Shown here in pieces: positions 51,993-61,894 of a stretch of DNA of 64,000 bases; positions within the stretch are counted from its first letter, which is position 1, and every line of letters starts with the position of its first letter. Origin of the DNA: Chinchilla lanigera (taxonomy: Eukaryota; Chordata; Mammalia; Rodentia; Chinchillidae); assembly GCF_000276665.1 (NCBI RefSeq), contig NW_004955466.1, forward strand, positions 4,578,679 through 4,642,678, read 5' to 3'. A program made the translations under genes and the position numbers. The notes beneath the pieces were generated by a model. The model saw nothing but the letters and a program-made list of their open reading frames with translations. It was not told where the DNA came from and ran no database searches.

Positions 51993-52749
51993 ATCATTGA
52001 TTTTTTTTTTTTTTTTCCATTTGTGTTTTCTGGTCCCCTTGATAAGATTTCAGAGGTCTCCAGGTCAAAACTCAGTCCCTGCCCAAACGTCCTGAGCTCA
52101 GCCCTCCGAGCTGTGGCTGAAGCAGTGAGCCAACCCTGTGAGGCCTGAGATCGCCACCGCCCTGGTCCCCGAGGCTGCTTTCACAGCAGGAAGCTATCGC
52201 TCCTGGGGTCCATCCTGGCTGGGGAGCTGGTGGAGGACAGGACCAGGGAACAAGAAAACCAGAAGAACGGCCTGCGGCACGTCCAGCTCTTTGTTCTCTT
52301 ACAGTTGGGAGAGTGCTTAGTTAGGTATCCCGGACAACTCAGTCAGAGAGAAGTCTGGAGTCAACAGCGTGCATTCCTTATCCCAGCCGGCTGCCCAGTG
52401 TGAGAAGCTGCGGAGGTGCTGGAGGACAGAGAGGAGCTGGGCAGGGTCTCTTCCCTCCCTGCCCGTGGAAGCACTAAGTTCTCCAGGGTGGAGGCTGCTA
52501 GGCTGGAGTAGGGAACGGCAACCAAGCAAGCCAGGCCCTCCATGGGCCCCTGCACACAGCCAGGCCCCTGCTCCTCGGTTCATCCCCACTTGGGCTGGCG
52601 GATGAGATTCATTATCAATCAGTTGGTCTCATTCCAGTGGAGCATGGAAGGACAGGCGAGAGAACTGTTTGCAGAAAAGCGTCCTTCTCTCCTAGATCTG
52701 CAGGCTCCTCACCTTTCCAGCCTCGCTTGAGCCCTGAATTCCTTTTCTC
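51993..52749. other. Unassigned DNA, moderately GC-rich
   Basis: Frames overlap on both strands (52138-52320, 52317-52589 minus, 52369-52605) with no recognisable product. A T17 run lies at 52001-52017. Confidence 0.4.
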
Positions 52750-52948
52750 GTTTGTTTGTTTATTTTGGATTCGAGTCTCACCGTGTTTTGTTTTGTTTTT
52801 CTTTGTCGTTATGTTGCTCTTGGAACCCACTGCCTCAGCGTGCTAGGCAGACGCTGAGCCACACCCGCAGGCCTGGCATCTTCAGGGACTGTCCCCTCCG
52901 TGGCCTCCTGAGGAGCTAGGACTAGGAGTGTGCACCGCCCCACCTGCT
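52750..52948 (-). mobile_element. B1-type SINE with an ID-type insert (diverged)
   Basis: Antisense B1 ends: 'tttggattcgagtctcaccg' on the left and 'ctcctgaggagctaggacta', 'gtgtgcaccgccccacctg' on the right. Between them is antisense ID-like 'gttgctcttggaacccactg', 'cgtgctaggcagacgctgag', 'ccacacccgcaggcc'. Could also be a rearranged composite. Confidence 0.65.
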
Positions 52949-53216
52949 GCCCCCAGCCTGAATTCTTCCTTGATTTGTCCAGATTTATAAGCTTGCCCTG
53001 TGATCTTCCCTGGTCCCTACGTGGTTGATCTTCCAGGGTCTCCTACTTAGCGCCCTTAGGGAAAGGCTAAAGTGCTAGCTGCCCAACCTGGGTAACGAGA
53101 AGGAAAGAGAAGCCAAAATTAACCTGTATTCAAACAAATGATTCCATCTATAGAAGCTCATTTGTTTCTGTCTGTGCAGCTGCTTGTGTTAGTTGGTACC
53201 TGGGAGTGAGAGACCA

Positions 53217-53267
53217 TCTTTCTCTCTCTTTTCTCTCTCTCTCTTTCTTTCTTTCTTCCTTTCTTTC
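53217..53267. repeat. (CT/CTTT)n microsatellite
   Basis: CT units pass into CTTT units next to the ID half of the SINE that follows. Confidence 0.92.
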
Positions 53268-53457
53268 CTATAGTGCAAATTGAATCAAGGCCTGACACAT
53301 GCTACACAAGTACTCTGTCACTATGTCCCAGCTTATTTATTTATTTATTTAGACAGGGCCCTGCTGAATTTCACAAGCTGGCCTTAAATTTGCTACCCTC
53401 CTGCCTCAGCCTCCGTGGAGAGCTGGGATTACAGATGTGAGCCAACACGCCTGGCTC
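53268..53457 (-). mobile_element. B1-ID composite SINE
   Basis: ID half 'gtgcaaattgaatcaaggcc', 'tgctacacaagtactctgtc', linker (TTTA)4, B1 half 'gacagggccctgctgaattt', 'gctgggattacagatgtgag', 'caacacgcctggc'. Confidence 0.88.
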
Positions 53458-53849
53458 TGGCGCATTTTTCTTAAATGTTTCCTTATCTCCAGGAAATGAC
53501 CAGCTCATTATGTACAGTTCAAGTGCATGTTAGGGGCTGCCCCAGCAAGCAGCCTACTCCTTGTACTTCCTGCTTTTGGTTCTACTAAAATACCCAAAGG
53601 GTTGTTCATCTAGGCCCTCCCTGTCTGGGCCTTGAAGATTACTAACTCAGAGGCTATTTCCAGTCCTGAGCCTTGTGAGCCCTCAAACCCACTGCCCTCC
53701 ACAGTATGAGCCTCTGCGGTATCAGTTTGCCTCCAAAGGCAAACACTTCCAGCTCTTTCAAGAGTTGCATATTCTACCTCCCCACCACTAACGACTTCCA
53801 AGTCAAAGTAGCCACTGTGCATTTTGTCAAAAGAGCCCTGTCTGTCCAC
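53458..53849. other. Unassigned DNA
   Basis: No repeat or exon recognised. The frame at 53706-54017 continues into the MIR. Confidence 0.45.
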
Positions 53850-53985
53850 CTTCCCAGTTGTGGGAGCTCGGCTAAGTCACTTAAATTTTCTGAGCCTCAG
53901 AGGGGAGATAATGACAATAGTGACACCAACCTAGAAGGTCTGCAGAGCTTACGCCGAGCGTTTTGTGAATACTGCTTAGCAGACA
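53850..53985 (+). mobile_element. MIR SINE
   Basis: Sense MIR: 'gctaagtcacttaaattttc', 'tgagcctcagaggggagata', 'atgacaatagtgacaccaac'. Confidence 0.75.
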
Positions 53986-54255
53986 TCAACTGCTTGTTTC
54001 AGGGTGAGGCAGCATAGCTTCAGAGATTTACCAGAAGTTTTTCAGAATTTTCTGTAGGACCCAAGAACCTAGGCATTTACCCTGGCAATGAGGACAGCCT
54101 TAGCAAAAGAGCTGCAATAAGACAGAGGTGGGTGCTGGTCGTGTGTCCTCGGAGGAGTTAAACACCTCAACGACATTTTCAAACCATCAAAGAGCCCCAA
54201 TTCTAGAAACACAGTAAGTTGCAGGAAAACATTTGTCCATTTCCTTGTAGCTCTC

Positions 54256-54440
54256 CGGGGTGTGAATCCCGGTCCTGAGGCTTTAAAACCTCAGCACTCT
54301 GAAAGGCTGAGGCAGAAGAATAGAAAGTTGGAGCCCCGCCTGGGGAATTGAGCAAGACCCTGTCTCAAAATAAAAAATAAAAAGGGCTGGGGATGTAGCT
54401 CAGTGTGAAGATCCTGGGTTCAATCCCCAGTACCACAGAA
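54256..54440 (+). mobile_element. B1-ID composite SINE
   Basis: B1 half 'aacctcagcactctgaaagg', 'ctgaggcagaagaatagaaa', 'gcaagaccctgtctc', linker 'aaaataaaaaataaaaag', ID half 'ggctggggatgtagctcagt', 'gggttcaatccccagtacc'. Confidence 0.92.
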
Positions 54441-55149
54441 CACATGCGCACAGAGATCCAGGCAAAAACTACACCTGCCTCACGGATGGCTGAGTTGGCA
54501 GAATTGCCCACAGCTCTAGTTGTGGTTGTCCAGGAATAACACCACAGAAAACCACCCCAGTTTCGGTCTGAATGAATTCCTCCCTGGTCCCTCCCACCCC
54601 AGGGCCTTTTGCCATCTCCTTAGCCCTTGAATCCTTCAGAAGTGATGATGTCCACAAAAGTTTAACCTTCAGGCTGTCACGGAGGTGACAGCTAAACTGG
54701 AACCCAGACAACTCACTGGCGCACATTTCTTTGCGCTGACAATTGTGTCGGAGTGCTGTGACGCCTGGCTGGCCCTGCTGCAGATTGTTGGGGCATGTTT
54801 TGAAAAGGGACTCGGCTACTTATGGTGGTAACTGGCGCAGCACCAGGGCTGGCCACACTGCTGCAAGATGGACTGGCGCAATTTGAACTCAGCAGCTGAT
54901 TCAGTTGTTGTGGCTTCCTGCTTCTCCTGCTGCAGTTAGCATACAGGCAAGTGGTCCAGGAAGACAGGGGCCCAGGGCCTTGTGTGGTAGGTATTCATGG
55001 TATGTGGAGGCTGCATTTCTCCCCTGGGTGTCTTTCTACAAATACCAAGTATTTTCTAAGGGCTCACAGTAGGAAAAGCTCTGGAGCAGAGTTGGCCTGT
55101 GACATTCCTTTGGATTCTGTATCTACCCAGTTAACCTGAGATAAAGCCT
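54441..55149. other. Unassigned DNA with local imperfect repeats
   Basis: 'aactggcgcag' and 'gactggcgcaa' (54830, 54870) and two 'ggctggcc…ctgctgca' words (54767, 54848) form a small imperfect repeat. Nothing else recognised. Confidence 0.4.
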
Positions 55150-55570
55150 ACTGGGAGTGCTTGTAAAAAAAGACCACCAAGGTGGGACAGGCAGAGTGAT
55201 ATATGCAGGGCCTGACCCAGCAGAGCAGTCAGCCACCATCATTTGCTTTTGACAGATGCTCAAAAAGGGGACAGAAAAGTGGGAAAGTTTTATAGCGAGG
55301 AAAAAAGAAAAGATTTCTTCGCGTGTGCTGATTGGAGGCTTGTTGGCATGGGGAAGTTGGTGGCGGGCTAAGTAGAAGCAGGGCACCCTGCGTGATTGGT
55401 TTGGAAAGCACATTTGGCTCTCTCTGATTGGTCCTGAGCTGGAAGGAGCAGCAAAAGTTAGGGACGCTGCCAACGACTGACCACGTCAGACCATTTTCTC
55501 AGGGACGCTGATTGCTTACCGAGGTTGTGGTTTGGCTTCCTGGACTGCTTACTATAGAAGTTGCAGGTCG
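55150..55570. promoter_or_regulatory. LTR-like or promoter-like stretch with three ATTGG boxes
   Basis: ATTGG (reverse CCAAT, the NF-Y site) occurs at 55331-55335, 55395-55399 and 55427-55431, the last two embedded in 'gcgtgattggtttgg' and 'tctgattggtcc'. A near match 'gctgattgc' lies at 55508. Repeated CCAAT boxes are typical of LTR U3 regions and of some promoters. I cannot tell which, and no exon is seen downstream. Confidence 0.35.
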
Positions 55571-56481
55571 AAGTTCAGTTTTCACATATGGTCTGGGCCC
55601 TGTACATTTACCCTCTCAGGAGAGACAATCGCGAATCCTAATCAGCCTGGGATAGATAACTGTTCCCCAGTAAAAATTTATTGCACAGATGTTTATCATA
55701 GTGGCCATTGTAGTTGCAAAAAAAAAATTGACACAAAACAAAAAAAACAAGGCCAGACATGGCCAGAATGTCCAATTTTATAGAATTAAGAAAATTTTAA
55801 GGTTCACTATATCCTAATGGAACAAAGATATTCTAATGGCATCGGAAATGTTTATAAACGTTATGCCAAATGACAGGCTTGGTTCAAAACCCGACGTACC
55901 ATGCAATCACAGGGGTAAGCGCAGGTCAGGTGAAGGGGCTTCCTGCTGTGTAATTCTTAGGTAAGATGTGCTCAGAGGCCCACCCTGTGGTACAGGCAAC
56001 TCAATCCCCTCTCTGGGGTTTCTGAAAACTTTCAAGAGATGTGAAAGGCCTCGCTGGCTCAGAGCAATTTCCCCAGGATTATTCAAATTCCAGAATATTG
56101 ACTCAGCACCCCCTGCACTTTGCCACGTCAGCCCAGTCGTAGAGACACGGCCCTTAATTTTAATAAAAACTCACCTCGGCCTTTGCATGGAGCATGGAGG
56201 GATATGCATCCAGCCAAGCGTACTTAAAAATGGGAACTCGCTCTCTCAGTCTCTCTGTCAGCGGGCATATTCCCCAGGTCTGGGCCACGGTCTTTCCCCC
56301 CATGCTCTCAGACGCTTCTTTTTTTTCCTTCCTTTTCTCTTCCTTCTCTGTCCACACCTCTAGAGGAGTAACAGATTCTTCCTGTAGTAACTGCATAATA
56401 TAACGCTCCAGGCCCTACTGCCACCATTGTTCTTCTGATCAAGTCCAAAGACTCTGCTAAAGCTTTAAAAGCACCCAGCGC
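55571..56481. other. Unassigned DNA
   Basis: No repeat family recognised with confidence. The 131-codon frame at 55968-56363 is unrecognised. Confidence 0.45.
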
Positions 56482-56555
56482 AGGGCTGCAGATGTAGCTC
56501 AGTGGTGGAGTGCTTTGTGGACTCCCTGGTGACAGCCCCAGCCTTGCAACCACAA
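56482..56555 (+). mobile_element. ID-type SINE, diverged
   Basis: 'agggctgcagatgtagctca', 'gtggtggagtgctttgtgga', 'gacagccccagccttgcaac'. Flanks 'aaaagcacccagcg' (56467-56480) and 'aaaagccacccagcg' (56555-56569) look like a target duplication. Confidence 0.82.
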
Positions 56556-56569
56556 AAAGCCACCCAGCG

Positions 56570-57047
56570 GAGTTCTAAGCTCGCTCAGAGGGCGAAGCCT
56601 CTTCTGCTCGGAGGCCCTGCTGCCTGAGCGGGGGAGGGAGTGGGTGTGGGCAGCCCTTCTTTCCTGTAACCTGGGGCTGTTTGCAGATTAGAGGCAGGCG
56701 GGGTCGGTCAGACTCCTAGCACAAGCCTGGCCCTGCAATTGTGCTTGTCATTTTATTAAACTGTCTCAGGAGGGTCCTCCTCCACGTCTTCTGAGTTTCC
56801 AAGCTTTATCAGACGTCCTGCTCCAGACAGACCCTTTATTCCTGGCTTCTGCATGATTTTTCTCCCATCTATTCTGAAAGGCCAGCACTTTTCACTGCTG
56901 CCTTTCACCGAATCATCTCAGTGTTGCTTTTCTAGTATGTGTCGGAGAAGACCTTTATTTTATAATCCAGTATTAAATTTCTATTGATTGGCTCCCAAAG
57001 GCCTCAAAAAGTTAATGCTGCTAAGTTTTACTATCTAATTCTTTCCC
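56570..57047. other. Unassigned DNA
   Basis: Nothing recognised. Confidence 0.45.
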
Positions 57048-57112
57048 CGCTTCCTGTAGTAATGGGGATTGAACCTGGAGCCCTCATGCTGAGCTACATT
57101 CCCAACCCTTTT
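57048..57112 (-). mobile_element. ID-type SINE
   Basis: 'ttcctgtagtaatggggatt', 'gaacctggagccctcatgct', 'gagctacattcccaaccc'. Confidence 0.85.
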
Positions 57113-57127
57113 TCAGTTTTGACTTTC

Positions 57128-57255
57128 GGCAGGGTGCAGCGGTACACACTTATAATCCCAGCACTTGGTAGGCTGAGGTAGGGTGATCACAAGTTTGGGA
57201 CCAGCCTATGGTACATAGTGAGTTTAAACCCAGACTGGACAACACAGCGAGTTAT
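57128..57255 (+). mobile_element. B1 SINE with the doubled segment
   Basis: 'ggcagggtgcagcggtacac', 'ataatcccagcacttggtag', 'gaccagcctatggtacatag', 'acccagactggacaacacag'. Confidence 0.9.
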
Positions 57256-57331
57256 ATGTCTGGTCTTGAGTTAGGATATAAGAAATAAAGATAGGTAGAA
57301 AGGAGACAAGGAAAATTTTATATATATATGC

Positions 57332-57468
57332 TTTTGTTTGTTTTTGGTTTTTTGTTTTTTGAGACAGGGTCTCACTATGTAGTCCAGGCTGGCCTTGAAT
57401 TCAGGGTGATCCTCCTGCTTCTGCCTACCAAGTGCTAGGATTACAGGCATGTACCACCACCCCCAGCT
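57332..57468 (-). mobile_element. B1 SINE, one segment missing
   Basis: 'tttgagacagggtctcacta', 'gtccaggctggccttgaatt', 'aagtgctaggattacaggca', 'taccacccccagc'. Lies about 75 bases from the oppositely oriented B1 at 57128. Confidence 0.94.
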
Positions 57469-57579
57469 GAAAATTATAATTTTAAAATTACACTTTTTAA
57501 GAAAGACTGCAGCTTTAGGACATAAAAGTTATTCAACATTTTTTCCCCTTCCAGGAAGAATTCCAAAGGGCCTTAAGGA

Positions 57580-58041
57580 TAATAAGCCTGTAAACTGGGC
57601 TGGAGCCTGTGCCTTTCAGCTGTAAATTGTGTCCCTTCCTACAAAACCCCAGCCTCAGGAAGCCCCACAATTAAGAGGAAGGCATAGCTCAGCTTCCAAC
57701 ACATGCAAATGGAGCTCGCCAAGTGGGCGAACCCAACAGAGGACACGTCTTAGAAAACCCATTTTAGGGGGCCAGAGATACAGCTCAGCAGCACAGTGCC
57801 TGCCTGGCAAGGGTGAGGTTGTGTGTTTGACTCCCAGTACCAAAACACCCACATTTTAGGGGTACTTCAAGTCCCCATAAATAGGTTCAGTTCAAGGCCT
57901 CAAGGCCTTTGCCTCCAGAGGGGCCTCACTCTATTTCTTTAAGTGTGTACTTTTAAAATTTTGCCCAATAAACCTCATTATGCCTCTTACCTATGTGTCC
58001 TGAAAACTCTTCTTCTGTGAGGCAAGTCAACAAGCCTGTAA
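57580..58041 (+). mobile_element. Possible solo LTR carrying an ID insertion (family unknown)
   Basis: The 3' part reads like LTR R-U5: 'tccccataaatagg', 'ttttgcccaataaacctcat' (AATAAA at 57967-57972), 'tatgcctcttacctatgtgt' and 'ctgtgaggcaagtcaacaag'. Upstream U3-like sequence holds the ID SINE at 57771. Ends and family are not fixed. Confidence 0.4.
57771..57852 (+). mobile_element. ID-type SINE, intermediate subfamily
   Basis: 'gccagagatacagctcagca', 'agtgcctgcctggcaagggt', 'gaggttgtgtgtttgactcc', 'cagtacc'. 'attttagggg' at 57761-57770 and 57853-57862. Confidence 0.92.
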
Positions 58042-58377
58042 CCTACGTGGTGAGTGAGGTGAGTCAAAGCTCTGCTTGGCCCTGTCTTAGATAGAAGGCT
58101 GGAGGGAAATCCTGTCAGGGAACATCTGTGGGAAGAGGTAGGTGCCAGCATGGAAAAACTCTTTCCAAGAGGTAGGGAAACTGACAACCACAAGCTGCTG
58201 TTCTTGACCAACCCCTTGACCTCCGTGTGAAAGAGTGGTTTTGAGTGACAGTTGGCGGGCGCCTCTGTGGTCGTTCTCCTCCTGTGCCCTGTGATCACAC
58301 CCTGGTCACCTGGGAAAGACAGTGGGCTTGAGTGGTGGAGCGCTGACGCAGGCACAGCCGTACAAAATTTCTGTGCA

Positions 58378-58534
58378 AAGGCCAGACCTGGTGGTGCACA
58401 TCTATAATCCCAGCACTCGGGAGGCTGAGGCAGGAGGATCACTGTGAGTTCAAGGCCAGCCTTGGCTACAAAGTGAGTTCAAGGCCAGCCTGAACTGCAT
58501 GTGAAACCCTCTCTCAAAAAGACAAACAAACAAC
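58378..58534 (+). mobile_element. B1 SINE with 11-bp target duplication
   Basis: 'gccagacctggtggtgcaca', 'gcactcgggaggctgaggca', 'caaggccagccttggctaca', 'caaggccagcctgaactgca', tail with GACAAAC. 'atttctgtgca' at 58367-58377 and 58535-58545. Confidence 0.95.
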
Positions 58535-58545
58535 ATTTCTGTGCA

Positions 58546-59079
58546 GTACGAGGGGTATGCCATCAGTACTGTGAGAACAGGTGGAAGCAAATGTGGACCG
58601 GGAATGCTCATGATTTTACAGAGCCCTGCGAGCCACGCGTAATAAGAGCAGCCTAGGAATCTTCCTGCTTCGGTAGGTGGAGTCTCACGGGGCTCTGAGA
58701 GATGCCCAGCAGAGAGGCCCTGGAAGGCATCACGGGGCGATGGTCGCACCATGAGTGTCTAAAGCTTCAGCGAGTAGCAGAAGCAGTCGGTGGAGAAGGA
58801 GATGGCACCGCGAGAGCTCAAGACGTTAGCGCCCTACATGGTGGGCACCGCAGAACGGTAATAAAGAGCTCAGCACCAGACAGCACCAGAGGAGTGAAAG
58901 CAGAGAAGGACTTCGGCCAGGAATCCAAGGCAAGCGTAAAATTCAGTAGCGGAGAAGACTTGCTAGCAGACATACCTGGTTCATCCCTGCAAACCTGCAG
59001 AAATGCCTGGGGGGAATCGTGAGGAGGAACTAAATCTTCCCGGATTTTTCTTATACAAACGAAAGCCATAGTTACTGCA
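58546..59079. other. Unassigned DNA
   Basis: The 106-codon frame at 58702-59022 and its minus-strand shadow are unrecognised. 'cagcaccagacagcaccaga' at 58871-58890 is a 10-bp tandem repeat. Confidence 0.45.
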
Positions 59080-59245
59080 ACTCGCTGAGCAGTTGACATC
59101 ACTTACCATTTAATTCTCACAGCAATCCCATGGGTGGGTGACAACAGCCTCATTTTACCAGGGAGAGAGGAGGAAGTCAGAGAGACAAATAACTTACAAG
59201 GGTTGCACAGCTCTGAAGCCCTACTAACCCAAGGCTTTTTAATTC
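59080..59245 (-). mobile_element. MIR SINE
   Basis: 'catttaattctcacagcaat', 'cctcattttaccagggagag', 'aataacttacaagggttgca', 'cagctctgaagccc'. Confidence 0.78.
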
Positions 59246-59406
59246 TTTTTTCTTCTTTTGTCTTTTTTTGGGACAGGGTCTCACTACGCAGTTCAGGCTG
59301 GCCTTGAGCTCACTTTGTAGCCCAGGCTGTTCTCCAACTCACAACAATCCTCCTGCCTCAGCCTCCCGAGTGCTGGGATTACAGGCGTGTGCCAGCATGC
59401 TGAGCA
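59246..59406 (-). mobile_element. B1 SINE with the doubled segment
   Basis: 'tgggacagggtctcactacg', 'ggctggccttgagctcactt', 'ggctgttctccaactcacaa', 'gtgctgggattacaggcgtg'. Confidence 0.95.
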
Positions 59407-59464
59407 CTTTACTTCTAAATTCAATGATCTACTGCTAAACAGTAGGGCCCCCAAAGAGGATCAG

Positions 59465-59590
59465 AATCTAGTCAACAAATTCACTCAACAAATATCTATG
59501 GCATGTCTACTGTATTTCAGACATGATTCTAGATACCCTCTTGAAAGCAGTGACCAAAATGAATAAAATCCCTGCCCATGTTAGGTTTCA
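59465..59590 (-). mobile_element. LINE L2, antisense 3' end
   Basis: 'ttcactcaacaaatatctat', 'catgtctactgtatttcaga', 'catgattctagataccctct', 'aataaaatccctgcccatg' match the antisense L2 terminus. Confidence 0.75.
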
Positions 59591-59605
59591 AGATTGGATA
59601 TTATT

Positions 59606-59778
59606 ATTATTATTATTATTATTGGTTTTTGGGGGGGGGTGTTCTTTTGAGACAGGGTCTCTCTATGCAGTTCAGGCTGAGCTCACTTTATAGCCCAGGC
59701 TGATCTCAACTCACAATGATCCTCCTGCCTCAGCCTCCCGAGTGCTGGGATTACAGGTGTGTGCCCCCACACCCGGCT
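59606..59778 (-). mobile_element. B1 SINE with 16-bp target duplication and a TAT-repeat head
   Basis: (TAT)n and a G10 run precede 'ttttgagacagggtctctct', 'ggctgagctcactttatagc', 'ggctgatctcaactcacaat', 'gtgctgggattacaggtgtg'. 'aagattggatattatt' (59590-59605) and 'aagactggatattatt' (59779-59794). Confidence 0.94.
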
Positions 59779-59794
59779 AAGACTGGATATTATT

Positions 59795-60293
59795 GAAACT
59801 GTAGCCCTTATGTTGTTTCCAGGCTACTCTGACCTTGGACACATGGTTACAAAAAGAAACTGGAAGAACTCCAAAGCTTGAGATAACCTGGGATCCCAGT
59901 AGATCCATTACTCAGCCATGCACCGGGCCAGCAGCCAATGCCTCTTCCACGTCTCGTCTGTACAGAATCTGTCCCATTCCATTGATTTAGGAGGCAGATG
60001 CAGCTCCCTTCACTTCTGTTCCCAAAGAATGAGAAGAACTTGTGCTGGGGAGCAGTTAAGGACAGGGGAACCCGAATGCCTCACCCCAGGATGGAAATAG
60101 AGGACACAGTGCTTCTGATGACTGCCGATGCCTAGGCAAGATGGGTTGTATTTAGAAACAGCATCTGCACATGTAGCTTATACACAATCCAGCTCTCCTC
60201 CACAGTCCTTTGAACAGACGGGATACCAAGATAAGCAGGTCAAGAGCATTGTGAATATATTTACACAAGTGATGCTATGAGAATGAATATTAG
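59795..60293. other. Unassigned DNA
   Basis: Nothing recognised. Confidence 0.45.
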
Positions 60294-60449
60294 GCCGCTG
60301 GTGGTGGCACACACCCATAATCCCAGCACTCAGGAGGCTGAGGCAGGAGGATTTCCGTGAGTTTGAGACTAGTCTGGACTACATGGTGAGCTCAAGGCCA
60401 GCCTAGACTACTTAGCAATGCCCTGTCTGAAAAATAAAACAAAACAAAA
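60294..60449 (+). mobile_element. B1 SINE with the doubled segment
   Basis: 'ggccgctggtggtggcacac', 'ataatcccagcactcaggag', 'gagactagtctggactacat', 'caaggccagcctagactact', AAAC-rich tail. Confidence 0.93.
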
Positions 60450-60525
60450 AGAATACTGGCAAGGTGAATTGATGAGATTCAAACACCATTCAACACCAAA
60501 TCAATCTAACACCAATGCTAGAAGT

Positions 60526-60670
60526 GTTTTCTTTTCTTCTTGAGACTTGCTATGTAGTTCAGGCTGGTCTTGAACCCACTATATAGCCAAACTAGCCTCC
60601 AAATTACAGCGATCCTCCTGCCTCAGCCTCCTGAGTGCTGGGACTGTAGATATGTGTCACCATGCCTGGC
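60526..60670 (-). mobile_element. B1 SINE
   Basis: 'cttcttgagacttgctatgt', 'caggctggtcttgaacccac', 'cctcctgcctcagcctcctg', 'gtgctgggactgtagatatg', 'accatgcctggc'. Confidence 0.92.
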
Positions 60671-60751
60671 ACTAGCAGCTTTCTGTACCTCAGTGAAGGA
60701 GGTTCAGAATGCATGGCATCATGATATAACTCCCATTTACCTAAGTCTATG

Positions 60752-61125
60752 ACAGGGAAGTATAACACCACGATCAGGAGGAAGAACTCTGGATAAGAGC
60801 TACTTGAGTTTGAATCCTTGCTGTACTCTTACTAGCTGTGGGACCTTAATTCAGTATTTCATTTTTCTTTGCCTCACTTTTCTCATCTATAAAGTGGAGA
60901 TGGTGGTAATAAAGGCTATCCTATAGGATTATTTTTAGACAGGGTCTCACTCTACAGTTCAGGCTGACCTTGAACTCACTATGTAGTCCAAGCTGGTCTT
61001 GAACTTACAGTGATCCTCCTGCCTCAGCCTCCCAAGTGCTAGGATTATGAGTGTATGCCACCGTGCCCGGCCTCACAGGATTATTGTAAGACTTAGCAAA
61101 GTCTAAGTGTTAGCCATTATCAATG
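60752..61125 (+). mobile_element. MIR SINE split by a B1
   Basis: 'gagtttgaatccttgctgta', 'cttactagctgtgggacctt', 'tgcctcacttttctcatcta', 'taaagtggagatggtggtaa', and after the B1 'gattattgtaagacttagca'. One of the best preserved MIRs here. Confidence 0.88.
60934..61076 (-). mobile_element. B1 SINE nested in a MIR
   Basis: 'agacagggtctcactctaca', 'caggctgaccttgaactcac', 'aagctggtcttgaacttaca', 'aagtgctaggattatgagtg'. 'aggattatt' at 60925-60933 and 61077-61085. Confidence 0.94.
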
Positions 61126-61299
61126 GAGGAAGAGTACTTAGATCATAGGCCATAGTTCATTCAATAGTCTCTGTTTACCAAATACTATTTCACATTTCCT
61201 CTTTCAGGGCAGAAAAGAAGATGATATATCAATTGTTTATGTCACTTACAGCTAGGTTTTAGCAAGCTAGGCCTTGGTGGAAGTGATAGAAGCCACTCA

Positions 61300-61570
61300 T
61301 AGTCTTTGCTGTTATAAACACCCTGTAATTTTCTTCCCCTGATATAGCAGCAGCCTTGGCAACCAGATGAAGAGATGGCAACAATCCAAGATGGTAGAAC
61401 TTCCTTTAACCGGGGTTCCTAAGAAATTATATGGAGCAGAGCCCTCTGCCCCACCTATGCTTATCTCCATTGGACACTTAGCTTGAGCGTGGATACATGT
61501 TAACTGCATTGAGCCACTGTGATTTAGAGGTTCACTCTTACCGCAGCATCACCTTGCCTATCCTACAGAG
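61300..61570 (+). mobile_element. MaLR-like LTR, 3' part (tentative)
   Basis: 'atggagcagagccctctgcc', 'cattggacacttagcttgag', 'attgagccactgtgatttag', 'ttaccgcagcatcaccttgc' follow the 3' half of an MLT1-like LTR. Confidence 0.45.
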
Positions 61571-61894
61571 CCAGGAGCTCATGCTAAGCAGTAGCAGGTG
61601 CCTCTCCCCAGCACAGCTGGTCTTCATGTCGAAAAAGACTTGGGTCTTCAGTGGCTTCAGTACCAGGTTGTCTGCTCAAGTCCTCGGGTGAACCGTTTCT
61701 CCATTTAAACCCCTAAACTCCTTAAGAAACATAGATGCCTTTTAGACTAAAAGGAACTCATATTTTAATGGGAAAGTTCCGGTACGTTCCCCGCCTTCCC
61801 AAGTGGGCTCTCAGCAGGAAGTGCTGCTGCTGTTTCTGCAAACGCCACTCTCCCTCATTCTACTACACCCTGAAGCTTCAAGTTTCCTTCTGCC

